Source: Paenibacillus durus ATCC 35681 | GTDB taxonomy: Bacteria > Bacillota > Bacilli > Paenibacillales > Paenibacillaceae | Length of the DNA stretch: 64,000 nucleotides | NCBI RefSeq assembly: GCF_000993825.1 | Contig: NZ_CP011114.1 | Coordinates: 2,790,001 to 2,854,000 of the forward strand | Reading direction: 5' to 3' | In this document: piece after piece, positions 26,831 to 36,122 of the stretch | Position numbering within the stretch: the first letter of the stretch is position 1 | Layout of the letters: each line of letters begins with the position of its first letter | The notes under the pieces: generated by a model | What the model was told of the DNA's origin: nothing | Seen by the model: only the letters and a program-made list of their open reading frames with translations | Databases searched by the model: none | Translations under genes and position numbers: made by a program

Positions 26831-29584
26831 TTACTGCTTCACAATTTCAACCACGACATTGTTATTGAAATATACTGTGATTTTATCATTTTCTTTGAGA
26901 GATTGCACGGATAAAGTCGTGTCTCCTTGGTGAATGTATACGTTAGGCGACAGGATAAACCGGTAATTTTCGTCATTTACGTTATCCCGCTTGACAACAA
27001 TGCGGCTTGCAGCTGCATCATAGCTCGAAAAGTTGCGGGTCTGAACGGGCAGTACGCGCACAATCGTCGTTCCGTCGGCATCCTTGCGGACCTCCGCTCT
27101 TTCGGATAACGAAAGGGAACTTAGCGCTGTGGAAGTGCCATTGTCACGGACAATTTTGACGCTTCCTCCCGTTCCGAAGGCTTGGACAGTACCCGCATAG
27201 TCTTTAACGCTCAGCGTCCCGGCTGCGGCGTCAATGGCTGTTATCTGACCTGTCGTTGTCTTTACGGATTGAATCGACAATGGGGAGCTTCCAAGCGCGC
27301 TGACATTGACATAATCTCCAGCCTTGAGGTCGCTCAGTTTGATCGTCTGTCCAGTCTCGTCGGTCAGCGGAATGGCGAGCGTGTAAATATCGATGTTCCC
27401 TCCGGATGTCTTGACACCCAATTTGTTGTTCGCTGCATCGACATACGCGAGCCCCAGCTGCTGAGATGTCTTAACCTTCAATATAGTCAAAACATCCTGG
27501 CTTGTCGGAACGTAGCCGATTACGCTGCTGCCAACGGATACATCGGTAATGGAAAGGCCCGTCCGTCCAAATATCTCGACAATCGGCGGATAAGGGAAAG
27601 TCATGGAATGGCCGTCGGCCGTCTTCAGCACAATTGACTTTGACGCAGTATTGACCGAAGTAAGGACGCCTTCATACTTGCTGACAATCTCTAGGGAAAG
27701 CGTCCGCTGGCCGAGAGCATTGATATTCACCTTCCGGTTCTCTGTCAGCATCGGACCAATAGTGGTCAATGTAGGAATTATTCCGTTATCGTTAATATAT
27801 TTTGTATTATCATCCAGTTCGTATACATGCGGTTTATTTCCGTTGTCGGTAACCGTCAGCAGCTTGGTCTTGGAATTGTAGCTGGTAACCGACGCTCCAA
27901 ACTGCTGATCGAGCTTGCGGCTGATTACAGATATTTTAGTAACCTGATCGCTGCCGTTTAGGGTCAATTCCACAGTATCGCCGTAGGTCGCATCGGCAAT
28001 GAGATCCGCTGCGACCGGTTTGATATAGCCCGGGATGATGATGGCGGGGCTTGCCGCAAGCAGTTGGACGCCGCGTGTGCCATCGGCTTTCTTGTAAACT
28101 ACGGAGGAACTGTTCAGGTCAGTGAGCATTCCCTGTACTGTCCGTTCTACAGCCTGCGTCACCTCAACGGAAACGATCAGATTATTCACAATCTTATAAT
28201 TTACCGTTGAGCCAGCCTTCAATTCAGAAGGCAGCAGAATAGCCTTTTGATAGCTGAACAGGGCGCTGTCCGCCCATTTGAATGTTTCGTCCGTTCCGGA
28301 AGCATTCGTGAAGGTTATCGTCTTGGCGGTAAGGTCGATGCTTTTGAGCGTTCCGGATGCTGTCTTATTGACAACTCCGGAAGTGACCTGAACTTTAAGA
28401 ATCTTGTTCTGTCCTGTAAATGTCTCTCGTGTAATTGCCACGATACTATCCTCCGAAATCGAGGAAGCTGCAATGGTGCTGCCCCCCGCATCCACAAAGG
28501 AAGTTGCGTTGTCGAACGCATACTCTGGATAACCGTCGGCATTTTTCAGCCAGAGTTTATTGCCGCTCACGGACAATCTCGCGAATGTGCCTTGGATCGT
28601 CTCCACCTGCGGTTTCGGATCAGTCAGTTCTACATAGGCAGCCGCCCCGTTCTTGCCAATGACCGTGACTTTAGTATAAGGCTGGATATTGTTCAGCGAG
28701 ATCGCCGTTTCGGCGGCGCTGCTGAAATAAGCCGTTCCGGAGTTCAAGGAGTATACGGAGTTGGATACACCACTATATAGTGTCATTTTGCCTTCTTTTA
28801 CTTCGGTTACGATACCGCTTGACGTATTATTGTATGCCGCCGCCGAATAAGCTTCCGCCCGGCTCAAGAAGGTGGCGAGCTGTGCCCGCGTAACTTCTCC
28901 CGTTGGATTGAAAATATTCCCGCTCAATCCGTTCGTCAGTCCAAGGTTGATGGCAGCGTTGATATATCCGCGTTTCCCTGCGGAAATCTTCGCGTCATCC
29001 GCAAATCCCGAAGGCTCGCTGGCGACTGCCTGCGCATCGGATGTCTTGCCAAGAGCGCGGATCAACAGCTCGGCGATCCACTCGCGGGTAGCCTTGTGGG
29101 TACCCCAGGACGTCTTCAGATTGTCGGCGGCCATTTCCGCCGTTTTATCCAGCACATTCCGCTGGAACGCCAGCACGACATAAGGCTTGTAATAATTGGA
29201 GACGTCAAAGCCCTCCGGAAGCGCTGTTGCCGTTCCGCCCGAAGCCTGGTCATCCAGCTTCATGAAACGCAAAGCCATCAGAACTGCTTCCTGTTGGGTA
29301 ACAGGGTCCGCCGGACGAAACTTTCCGTTGTTGCCTATAATGATTTCCTGTGCGGCTAGCTTGTAGATATGCTTCTCGGCCCAAAAGCCGGAGGTTACAT
29401 CGGAGAAAGCTCCAGTCCCCGCTGCACTCGGCGAAGATACGCCCCCAACTCTGTTCCCGGCGGGTGCACTTTCCGCCAATACCGTTCCCGCTCCGCCAAA
29501 CGCAACCACCCCGGCGAGCAGGACGGATATAGCTTTCTTAGTATATCCCTTAGAGTAATAGTTGTACTTATTAAGTTCAGACAA
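26831..29584 (-). CDS. S-layer homology (SLH) domain cell-surface protein
   Basis: About 917 residues. A signal peptide (KAISVLLAGVVAFGGAGTVLAES) is followed by three SLH motifs within roughly residues 60-240 (FSDVTSGFWAEKHIYKLAAQ, YYKPYVVLAFQRNVL and FADDAKISAGKRGYINAAI with GLTNGLSGNIFNPTGEVTRAQ), which bind pyruvylated wall polymer. The remaining 670 residues are Thr/Ser/Val-rich beta repeats of about 60-70 residues with recurring xTxxGxVxxIDxxxxTLTVxD patterns. The start is chosen as TTG at 29584, after an AGAGGGG site; the ATG eight codons upstream lies on that site. Likely an envelope structural or carrier protein in the amidase cluster. Confidence 0.88.
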   Translation of the reverse strand: MSELNKYNYYSKGYTKKAISVLLAGVVAFGGAGTVLAESAPAGNRVGGVSSPSAAGTGAFSDVTSGFWAEKHIYKLAAQEIIIGNNGKFRPADPVTQQEAVLMALRFMKLDDQASGGTATALPEGFDVSNYYKPYVVLAFQRNVLDKTAEMAADNLKTSWGTHKATREWIAELLIRALGKTSDAQAVASEPSGFADDAKISAGKRGYINAAINLGLTNGLSGNIFNPTGEVTRAQLATFLSRAEAYSAAAYNNTSSGIVTEVKEGKMTLYSGVSNSVYSLNSGTAYFSSAAETAISLNNIQPYTKVTVIGKNGAAAYVELTDPKPQVETIQGTFARLSVSGNKLWLKNADGYPEYAFDNATSFVDAGGSTIAASSISEDSIVAITRETFTGQNKILKVQVTSGVVNKTASGTLKSIDLTAKTITFTNASGTDETFKWADSALFSYQKAILLPSELKAGSTVNYKIVNNLIVSVEVTQAVERTVQGMLTDLNSSSVVYKKADGTRGVQLLAASPAIIIPGYIKPVAADLIADATYGDTVELTLNGSDQVTKISVISRKLDQQFGASVTSYNSKTKLLTVTDNGNKPHVYELDDNTKYINDNGIIPTLTTIGPMLTENRKVNINALGQRTLSLEIVSKYEGVLTSVNTASKSIVLKTADGHSMTFPYPPIVEIFGRTGLSITDVSVGSSVIGYVPTSQDVLTILKVKTSQQLGLAYVDAANNKLGVKTSGGNIDIYTLAIPLTDETGQTIKLSDLKAGDYVNVSALGSSPLSIQSVKTTTGQITAIDAAAGTLSVKDYAGTVQAFGTGGSVKIVRDNGTSTALSSLSLSERAEVRKDADGTTIVRVLPVQTRNFSSYDAAASRIVVKRDNVNDENYRFILSPNVYIHQGDTTLSVQSLKENDKITVYFNNNVVVEIVKQ

Positions 29585-29668
29585 TTTGAAATGTTCCCCT
29601 CTCTGCATATGGATAAACAGTCTCTGTCATTAGCGGAATTAGATATGCCGACGCTCTTCCTGAACGGC

Positions 29669-30334
29669 TTACTGACTGTTCTCCCTGGTCATCGGATGCA
29701 GCAGGTCCGCATGGCCCATCAGGCTCTCAACCTGCTCCCCATCAACCAGCAGTTCAATGCTCTGAACTTCCGAAAATTGGAACAGCGTCTTAGTCAGCGC
29801 GCTAAGCGCAAAGGATTCGCCTCCGGATCCTAGCTGAGCCTCTGCCGGTTTGTGAATATCCATCACGATTTGCCCGTTCTCGAACTTCAGAGACTTCAGC
29901 TCCATTTTTCCCCATAGAGGGATCAGGTCCGCGTTATCGCTTTTTTGCAGCGCTTTGAAAGCATTGGTGTATTTTTCAGTGTCGTCCTTATAAGCAATGT
30001 CCGCCTTTGCCGGCTTCAGATCCATTATTTGAGAATCCGTGTAATAGACATCAATCGTTTGACTCTGTTTCTCCTCGGGCGGCGCAGCGCTCGGTGACGG
30101 CTCAGTTGAAGGAGGACTCTCATTTACTGCCGATGGCTGCGCCGTAGTATCTGGCACGGCACTTTCCACAGGCTGCTCCGAAGGCTCGACATTCCCTTCA
30201 GCACCGCTAACGACAGCCGGTGAAGCGATGCCTCCCTCATTTGCAGGCGCTGTAGACGGTTTGTCGCCGCATCCTGCCAGCACAAGCAGAAGAACCGACG
30301 CTATACCGATGATCCCCATTTTTTTATTCCACAA
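29669..30334 (-). CDS. GerMN-domain lipoprotein
   Basis: About 221 residues. Lipoprotein signal with lipobox LVLAGCG, a Pro/Ser/Glu/Ala-rich linker to about residue 95, then a GerMN (sporulation/germination) domain: TIDVYYTDSQIMDLKPAKADI, ... KYTNAFKALQKS and ALTKTLFQFSEVQSIELLVDGEQVESLMGH. GerM-type proteins act at the septal or cortical wall during sporulation and often neighbour amidases, as here. TTG at 30334 has AAGGAGG about eight bases upstream; the TTG at 30340 is too close to it. Confidence 0.82.
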   Translation of the reverse strand: MWNKKMGIIGIASVLLLVLAGCGDKPSTAPANEGGIASPAVVSGAEGNVEPSEQPVESAVPDTTAQPSAVNESPPSTEPSPSAAPPEEKQSQTIDVYYTDSQIMDLKPAKADIAYKDDTEKYTNAFKALQKSDNADLIPLWGKMELKSLKFENGQIVMDIHKPAEAQLGSGGESFALSALTKTLFQFSEVQSIELLVDGEQVESLMGHADLLHPMTRENSQ

Positions 30335-30391
30335 TTTCAACGCCTCCTTAGTAAGATGATGCAGTGTGCAAATCTAGTAATGTATAAGTAG

Positions 30392-30462
30392 GGCAGACCC
30401 TCCCGCAGAGCATCATCTATCCCTTAATGGGCAGAAGCTTGACTCTGCGGCGTCAGTCTGCC
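30392..30462. other. Nested inverted repeat between amidase and GerMN genes
   Basis: Outer arms GGCAGAC (30392-30398) and GTCTGCC (30456-30462) enclose inner arms CCGCAGAG (30403-30410) and CTCTGCGG (30443-30450). No T-run follows on the minus strand, so it is probably an RNA structure within the transcript rather than a terminator. Confidence 0.65.
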
Positions 30463-30471
30463 GCGAGGCTG

Positions 30472-31977
30472 TTAGCTGATACCCAGATACTCCTTGATTC
30501 CGCTCACAATCGCTGCGGCCACCTTGTTTTGAAAAGCTTCCGTAAATAGGAGAGCTTCGTCTTTTTTATTGCTGAGATAGCCGCTCTCCAATAGAATTGC
30601 CGGCATTTTCGTTTCACGAATAACATGAAAATTGCCGTACTGCACGCCCCGGTCACTGAGTCCAGTTGCCTGCACCAAATATTTATGCATAACAGCGGCA
30701 AATGCCTTGCTCTCATCCCGCTTATAATACGTCTCGGTGCCGCTGGCAGCTGTAGTGGGGCTGCTGTTGGCATGCACCGAAACGAACAGGTCTGCGTTCA
30801 AGTTATTGGCGATAGCCGCTCGTTCTTTGAGCTCAAGGAAAGTATCATCGCTGCGCGTCAGCACAACCTCGATATTCGTCTCCTGCTTCAGCAGCGCCTC
30901 TGCTTTGAGGACTACCGCCAAATTAAAGTTCTTCTCATATTTCCCCGTGACCCCGACCGCGCCGGAATCCTTGGCACCGTGCCCGGCATCCAGTACAACG
31001 AGCTTCTTGCCGCCTCTGTCAGGAGGACCCGTAGTTGCATCCGTCCCTGTTCCGCCAGCGGCAGCAGCAGCCACCAATCCTCCAGTGCCATTCAGATCAA
31101 TGATGGCCAGCTTGGACGACGAATCGGTTGCGGATAAGCTGTAACCGAAATCTTTTGACTCATTCAGTTCGATAACGAACCTCACCATATGAGGATTACT
31201 GCTGTATAAAGAATAGCGGATTTCCTTGACATCCGGGTAGCCTGTCGCATCAAGCGTATTCATCTGACCGGACGGCAGGTTCTGTCCAGACCCGAACGAA
31301 TCGGAGAAGGTAGTATTTGGAATATCAACCACGATTCGAGCGGGACCATCCAGAACGGAAAGCTTAGGCGCCGAATCACCGGATAACGCGATAAGAAGCT
31401 GGTTATTGCTAAAGCTAACGCCGTTAACCTTCGTTAAATTGCTTGCGGAGCCGGACGGCGGCACTCCCGCGTTAGTCCCATCTCCCGATGAACTGCCTCC
31501 TGTGGATGGAGTGTTGTTTGCAGGCGAGCTGCCGTCAGCGGAAGTTGGCGGCGATGTAATCGTTACCGTCTTCTCCTTGTTATCCCATTCCACCTTTAAC
31601 CCGAACTGCTCGGAAATGAAACGGATGGGCACAAGCGAGGTATCCGTCCTCAAGACGGGGGCCTCATTAAGAGTTACCTCAATGCCGTCGACTGTCGCTT
31701 TTTTTTGGCCGACCGCAAGCGAGACCACTTTACCCTGCTGGTTGATCGTCACCGTCTTGGCGTTCTGGTCCCAGTCCACTTTGTATCCCAAGTTTTGGAC
31801 AATCATCCGCAGCGGCACCATAACGGTACCGTTCACATTCTCGACCGGGACGCTTTGTCCAGCGGTCAATTCCTTGCCGTCGAGGAAAATCTTGTTGTTT
31901 CCAGCAGCGGCATGTCCATTTTCCGGCATTACGAGTACGAACAATAGCACGAGCAGCACAAAACTTAATTTCTTCAT
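30472..31977 (-). CDS. N-acetylmuramoyl-L-alanine amidase with Cu-amine-oxidase-N and AMIN domains (first of a paralogous pair)
   Basis: 501 residues. Signal peptide (LSFVLLVLLFVLVMPENGHA); copper-amine-oxidase N-terminal-like repeats (about 35-140: VPLRMIVQNLGYKVDWDQNAKTVTI and VPIRFISEQFGLKVEWDNKEKTVTI); a Ser/Gly/Pro linker; an AMIN domain (about 180-295) that binds peptidoglycan; and an Amidase_3 domain from about 325. The zinc ligands are seen in VLDAGHGAKDSGAVG, the Glu of KYEKNFNL and SVHANSS, with catalytic Glu in LLESGYLSN. Cleaves the lactyl-amide bond of peptidoglycan outside the cell. Followed by the GerMN gene. Confidence 0.93.
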   Translation of the reverse strand: MKKLSFVLLVLLFVLVMPENGHAAAGNNKIFLDGKELTAGQSVPVENVNGTVMVPLRMIVQNLGYKVDWDQNAKTVTINQQGKVVSLAVGQKKATVDGIEVTLNEAPVLRTDTSLVPIRFISEQFGLKVEWDNKEKTVTITSPPTSADGSSPANNTPSTGGSSSGDGTNAGVPPSGSASNLTKVNGVSFSNNQLLIALSGDSAPKLSVLDGPARIVVDIPNTTFSDSFGSGQNLPSGQMNTLDATGYPDVKEIRYSLYSSNPHMVRFVIELNESKDFGYSLSATDSSSKLAIIDLNGTGGLVAAAAAGGTGTDATTGPPDRGGKKLVVLDAGHGAKDSGAVGVTGKYEKNFNLAVVLKAEALLKQETNIEVVLTRSDDTFLELKERAAIANNLNADLFVSVHANSSPTTAASGTETYYKRDESKAFAAVMHKYLVQATGLSDRGVQYGNFHVIRETKMPAILLESGYLSNKKDEALLFTEAFQNKVAAAIVSGIKEYLGIS

Positions 31978-32056
31978 TCTTCACCTCTAGGAATCTAGTA
32001 TTCCGCCCCGGAACGGCGTTCTATGGTGGCATCCGCCCGACAACCTTTGACACTAA

Positions 32057-32113
32057 TTAGACGCCGGACTCTATGAAAAGTTGCGAAAGATTTCCAGCCT
32101 ATCCGGCGTCTAA
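32057..32113. other. Long inverted repeat between the two amidase genes
   Basis: TTAGACGCCGGA (32057-32068) and TCCGGCGTCTAA (32102-32113) are perfect 12-bp arms around a 33-base loop, with no T-run on either side. It is the only notable structure in the 166-base gap between the amidase paralogues. Confidence 0.75.
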
Positions 32114-32143
32114 GTAGATCGCTGCTCCTTACTAGAAATGAGC

Positions 32144-33697
32144 CTAAATTCCTAAATATTCAATAATGCCTGCCGCAATTTCCCGAGCCAGTGAATCCTG
32201 AAGATCATTGGAAAAAAGCTTCGATTCATCTGACGTATTTGTCAGATAGCCTGACTCCAGCAGCACTGCCGGCATTGAGGTTTCCCTGGTCACATGATAG
32301 CTCCTCGTCCTAACCCCGTTGTCCTTGAAGCCGGTTGCCTTCACCAGATGCTTATGCATAACACTGGCTAACGGAAGACTGTCACTGCGGGTGTAATAGG
32401 TTTCGCTGCCGTTAACCTTGTACCAATTGGGGGCTGTCCTATCTATCGCATTCGCATGCAGCGATACGAAGAGATTCGCTCCAGCCGCTTCCGCGATATC
32501 AACACGATCCTGCAGACCAAGCGTAATATCCTCTGTCCGCGTGTACACAACCGTCACGCGCCCATCGCTCTGCAGCAGAGCTCCAGCCTTTTGAATGACC
32601 GCCAGATTGAAGTCTTTCTCCTTCCGTCCTGCCGGGCTAACCGCACCTGAAGCCGAACCGCCATGTCCGGCGTCCAGCACAACCATGGGGTTGCCGCTGC
32701 CGCCGCTAGTGGCGCCTCCAGTATCACTTGCATTCAAATCAACGGTGATAAGACCTGTGCTGTCATCAACGCTTAGCCGATAAGGCAATTTTTCCGTCGT
32801 CTGAATTTCAAACCGGACGGTGGAAGGAGCGGTACCTGACAACGAATATCCGATAGCGGCTATCAGCGGATATCCCGAAACATCAAGCGTACCTTGGGCA
32901 GCTCCTGAGACCGGTCCTCCCCCCGCGAAATCGGACGCCAGCGAAGTGCCCGGCAGCTCCACGATAATTCGGCTCGGATTATCCAGCGTCGTAATATTCG
33001 GCTTGACTTTACCGCTAACGGCAATAACCAGTTGATTCGCGCTAAAATCCGCCCCTTTTACCTGTACCGGCGCGCCTGCTGCATTTCCGGCAGAAGACTG
33101 AGTAGGCCCGGGCGGTGATGAAGCTGCCCCTGCTACCGTGCCGGTAGTCTGCGACGGCACAGGTGTAGGCGCCGGCGAACTGACGGCCGGACTTGCGGGC
33201 GGAGAAGGCACAGCAGCCGGAGAGGTTTCAGGCCCAGCCGGGCTAGGATCTGAAGAATTCCCGGACAGATAGACGATTTTCTCCTTATTGTCCCAGCCGA
33301 CTCCAAGCCCGAACTGTTCGCCAACGAACCGAATCGGGACGAGAACCGTCCCTCCGGTCTGTTTAGGCGCAGCGTTAAGGCTGAGCGGAACACCGTCCGC
33401 ATCGGCGTTTTTACTGCCGACAAACAGCTTAATCTCTTTAAAATCCTGACGGATCGTCACTTTACGAATCTTTTGATCCCATAATACTTCATATCCCAGA
33501 TTCTCCGTTACGACACGGATCGGGATCATGACACTTCCGTTGATGTTCTCGAGCTTAATACCTTGCGGCAGCGCCAGCTCCTGGTTATCCAGCACTATTT
33601 TCCCTCGACCTGCCGCCTCCGCGTCTTGCCCGGACCAGACAATCAACACCAGCAGGGGCAACAGCAGCGCGAACATTTTCAGACAAGCCTTCGTCAT
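32144..33697 (-). CDS. N-acetylmuramoyl-L-alanine amidase with Cu-amine-oxidase-N and AMIN domains (second paralogue)
   Basis: 517 residues with the same order of modules as its neighbour: signal peptide (MFALLLPLLVLIVWSGQDAEA), two wall-type Cu-amine-oxidase-N repeats (IPIRVVTENLGYEVLWDQKI and VPIRFVGEQFGLGVGWDNKE), a longer Pro/Ser/Ala-rich linker, AMIN, and Amidase_3 with VLDAGHGGSASGAV, KEKDFNL, SLHANAID and LLESGYLTN. Clearly a tandem duplicate; the linkers have diverged most. It is the promoter-proximal gene of the cluster. A possible TTGGCA-17-TTTATC promoter lies about 30-60 bases upstream. Confidence 0.93.
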   Translation of the reverse strand: MTKACLKMFALLLPLLVLIVWSGQDAEAAGRGKIVLDNQELALPQGIKLENINGSVMIPIRVVTENLGYEVLWDQKIRKVTIRQDFKEIKLFVGSKNADADGVPLSLNAAPKQTGGTVLVPIRFVGEQFGLGVGWDNKEKIVYLSGNSSDPSPAGPETSPAAVPSPPASPAVSSPAPTPVPSQTTGTVAGAASSPPGPTQSSAGNAAGAPVQVKGADFSANQLVIAVSGKVKPNITTLDNPSRIIVELPGTSLASDFAGGGPVSGAAQGTLDVSGYPLIAAIGYSLSGTAPSTVRFEIQTTEKLPYRLSVDDSTGLITVDLNASDTGGATSGGSGNPMVVLDAGHGGSASGAVSPAGRKEKDFNLAVIQKAGALLQSDGRVTVVYTRTEDITLGLQDRVDIAEAAGANLFVSLHANAIDRTAPNWYKVNGSETYYTRSDSLPLASVMHKHLVKATGFKDNGVRTRSYHVTRETSMPAVLLESGYLTNTSDESKLFSNDLQDSLAREIAAGIIEYLGI

Positions 33698-33822
33698 TCT
33701 CTTCTCCCCTTACTCCCTAATTGCAGAATCACTGCGATAAACTCCTGACGCGGGTATTTGCCAAAAGTTACACATCAAACAGCAATTCTAGCCGTGATGT
33801 TTATACATTCTGCTATTATAAC

Positions 33823-33859
33823 AAAAAAACTTCCATTTCCGGTGCAGGAAATGGAAGTT
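33823..33859 (-). terminator. Terminator of leuCD
   Basis: A perfect 13-bp stem (33828-33840 with 33847-33859), followed by seven T on the minus strand. It starts 50 bases after the leuD stop. Confidence 0.92.
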
Positions 33860-33908
33860 TTGTGTAAAAATTTATGAAATTCGTGTGTTTGTTACGCCCA
33901 AGCCACTA

Positions 33909-34511
33909 TTAAGCAAAAAGCTTAGCTGCATGCTTCTGCTCATAGGCAGTAATTGCGTCCTCATGCTGCAGCGTCAGACCGATGTCGTCAAGACCTTGCA
34001 GCAGGAACTGGCGGCGGTGCTCGTCAATATCGAAGTTGATACTCAGACCATGAGCGTCGCTGATATTGTTGTTCTCGAGATCGACAGTCAGCTCATAGCC
34101 TTCATGGGCTGCAGTCCGCTGGAACAGATCTTCCACCTGCTCTTCAGAGAGCTTGATCGGAAGAATGCCGTTCTTGAAGCAGTTGTTGTAAAAAATATCG
34201 GCATATGACGATGCGATAATTACCTTAAACCCGTAGTCCAAGATCGCCCACGGAGCATGCTCTCTGGAGGAACCGCAGCCGAAGTTGGCTCTGGAGATCA
34301 GGATGGACGCGCCTTTGTAGCGGTCCTGGTTCAGCGCAAATGCCGGATTGTCGTTGCCCGCTTCATCAAAACGCCATTCAAAGAACAGAAATTGTCCGAA
34401 ACCTGTCCGTTCAATCCGTTTGAGGAACTGCTTCGGAATAATGGCATCCGTATCGACATTGACCCGGTCGACAGGTCCGACAATCCCGGTTAATTTCTTA
34501 AAAGCTTCCAT
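33909..34511 (-). CDS. leuD: 3-isopropylmalate dehydratase small subunit
   Basis: Completes isopropylmalate isomerase with LeuC in leucine synthesis. 200 residues, the normal length. [20 protein letters not shown], the swivel-domain motif [16 protein letters not shown] and [21 protein letters not shown] are typical LeuD sequence. GGGAGGG precedes the ATG. It begins 30 bases after leuC and is closed by a strong terminator. Confidence 0.96.
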   Translation of the reverse strand: MEAFKKLTGIVGPVDRVNVDTDAIIPKQFLKRIERTGFGQFLFFEWRFDEAGNDNPAFALNQDRYKGASILISRANFGCGSSREHAPWAILDYGFKVIIASSYADIFYNNCFKNGILPIKLSEEQVEDLFQRTAAHEGYELTVDLENNNISDAHGLSINFDIDEHRRQFLLQGLDDIGLTLQHEDAITAYEQKHAAKLFA

Positions 34512-34541
34512 CTATATTACCCTCCCGATTATCTCGAATTC

Positions 34542-35966
34542 TTATGAGCTGACGGCTTCCGTCTTGTAGTTCCAATCCCGCACATCCGTGAAGCGGCCTT
34601 TGATCGCAGCTGCGGCAGCCATTGCAGGCGAGACAAGATGTGTGCGTCCCCCGCGTCCTTGGCGGCCTTCAAAGTTCCGGTTGGAGGTCGACGCGCAGCG
34701 CTCTCCCGGCTGCAGAATGTCAGGGTTCATCGCCAGACACATGCTGCATCCCGCTTCGCGCCATTCAAAACCGGCTTCCGTGAAAATTTTGTCCAGACCT
34801 TCCTTCTCGGCCAGAGCTTTTACTCTTCCCGAACCCGGTACGACAATAGCCGTTACGTTCTCCGATACCTTGTGGCCCTTGGCAACCTCAGCCGCCGCGC
34901 GCAAATCCTCGATCCGGCCATTGGTACAGGAACCGATGAAGACATAATCGATGGCAATTTCGGAAATTGGTGTTCCAGGCTTCAAATCCATGTATTCCAG
35001 CGCCTTTTCAGCCGCTTTGCGTTCATTCTCGGTAGCAAAATCAGCCGGATTCGGCACCGTAGACGTAATGTCGGTACCCATACCCGGGCTTGTGCCCCAA
35101 GTTACTTGCGGAATCAGCGAGTCCACTGCAAACTCGACAACCGTGTCGAACTCCGCACCTTCGTCAGTAACCAGCTCTTTCCAAGCAGCAACAGCCTCGT
35201 CAAAAGCGGCGCCTTGCGGAACATATTGACGGCCGCGCAGATATTCGAATGTCTTCTCGTCAGGAGCGATCATGCCAGCTCTGGCTCCGGCTTCGATCGA
35301 CATGTTGCAGACGGTCATCCGCTCTTCCATCGACAGCTCGCTGATGGATTCACCGGTGTATTCAATGACATAACCCGTTGCAAAATCCGTGCCGTATTTG
35401 GCAATAAGTCCGAGGATCATGTCTTTCGCCGTTACGCCCGGGTTGCGTTTGCCGACAAAGCGGACTTCCATCGTCTTCGCTTTGGCCTGCTGCAAACACT
35501 GGGTCGCCATAACATGCTCCACTTCGCTTGTGCCGATACCGAAAGCAAGGGCTCCGAAAGCGCCGTGGGTCGAAGTATGGCTGTCTCCGCAGACGATCGT
35601 TTTGCCGGGATGTGTAAGTCCCAGTTCCGGCCCCATGACGTGCACGACCCCATTGTCAATATCGTCAAGACCGAACAGCTTCACTCCGAAATCGGCGCAG
35701 TTCTTCGTGAGTGTATCGATCTGCTGCTTGGAAATCGGGTCCGTAATGTTGAAACGGTCTGTAGTAGGAACGTTGTGGTCCATCGTTGCAAAAGTCAGTT
35801 CCGGGCGGCGAATCTTGCGTCCGCTCAGACGAAGCCCTTCAAAAGCCTGGGGCGATGTTACCTCGTGCACCAGTTGCAAGTCGATATATAGAATGCTAGG
35901 TTTCCCTTCCTCTTGATAGATAACGTGATTGTCCCAGATTTTCTCGAACATTGTTTTCTTGCCCAT
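34542..35966 (-). CDS. leuC: 3-isopropylmalate dehydratase large subunit
   Basis: Fe-S aconitase-family enzyme that converts 2- to 3-isopropylmalate. 474 residues. Conserved [21 protein letters not shown] and the three cluster cysteines: one in [13 protein letters not shown] and two in [18 protein letters not shown] precedes the ATG. It is the first gene of leuCD; leuA and leuB are not in the window. Transcription probably starts about 60 bases upstream, from a promoter with a LysR-type box centred near -65. Confidence 0.97.
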   Translation of the reverse strand: MGKKTMFEKIWDNHVIYQEEGKPSILYIDLQLVHEVTSPQAFEGLRLSGRKIRRPELTFATMDHNVPTTDRFNITDPISKQQIDTLTKNCADFGVKLFGLDDIDNGVVHVMGPELGLTHPGKTIVCGDSHTSTHGAFGALAFGIGTSEVEHVMATQCLQQAKAKTMEVRFVGKRNPGVTAKDMILGLIAKYGTDFATGYVIEYTGESISELSMEERMTVCNMSIEAGARAGMIAPDEKTFEYLRGRQYVPQGAAFDEAVAAWKELVTDEGAEFDTVVEFAVDSLIPQVTWGTSPGMGTDITSTVPNPADFATENERKAAEKALEYMDLKPGTPISEIAIDYVFIGSCTNGRIEDLRAAAEVAKGHKVSENVTAIVVPGSGRVKALAEKEGLDKIFTEAGFEWREAGCSMCLAMNPDILQPGERCASTSNRNFEGRQGRGGRTHLVSPAMAAAAAIKGRFTDVRDWNYKTEAVSS

Positions 35967-36031
35967 GATTTCACCTCGTCATAGATTCGTTCATCTGTAA
36001 GGAAAAATAGATTTCCCCTTGGAATGATCTA

Positions 36032-36061
36032 AATATAACATGAGGTTGTTTATTACGCCAA
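36032..36061 (-). promoter_or_regulatory. leuCD promoter
   Basis: TTGGCG and TATATT on the minus strand are separated by 18 bases (plus 36056-36061 and 36032-36037), with TGT before the -10 giving an extended -10. It lies 60-95 bases before leuC. Confidence 0.65.
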
Positions 36062-36079
36062 GATATAATATCTATAATT

Positions 36080-36100
36080 CTTATAGGTAAATATTATAAG
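36080..36100. promoter_or_regulatory. LysR-type operator upstream of leuC
   Basis: A 21-bp inverted repeat, arms CTTATA and TATAAG with a 9-base centre. It is centred about 65 bases upstream of the predicted leuC transcription start, the classic activating position for LysR-type regulators. A copy with 16 of 21 identical bases lies at 36912-36932 in front of lysR. Confidence 0.6.
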
Positions 36101-36122
36101 GATTCTTTCCACTCTACTCCCC

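Noticed and set aside
35967..36122. Leucine T-box or CodY box before leuC
   Set aside because: No AAGGTGGTACCGCGG-like T-box sequence, terminator or AATTTTCWGAAAATT-like site is present in this 156-base gap.
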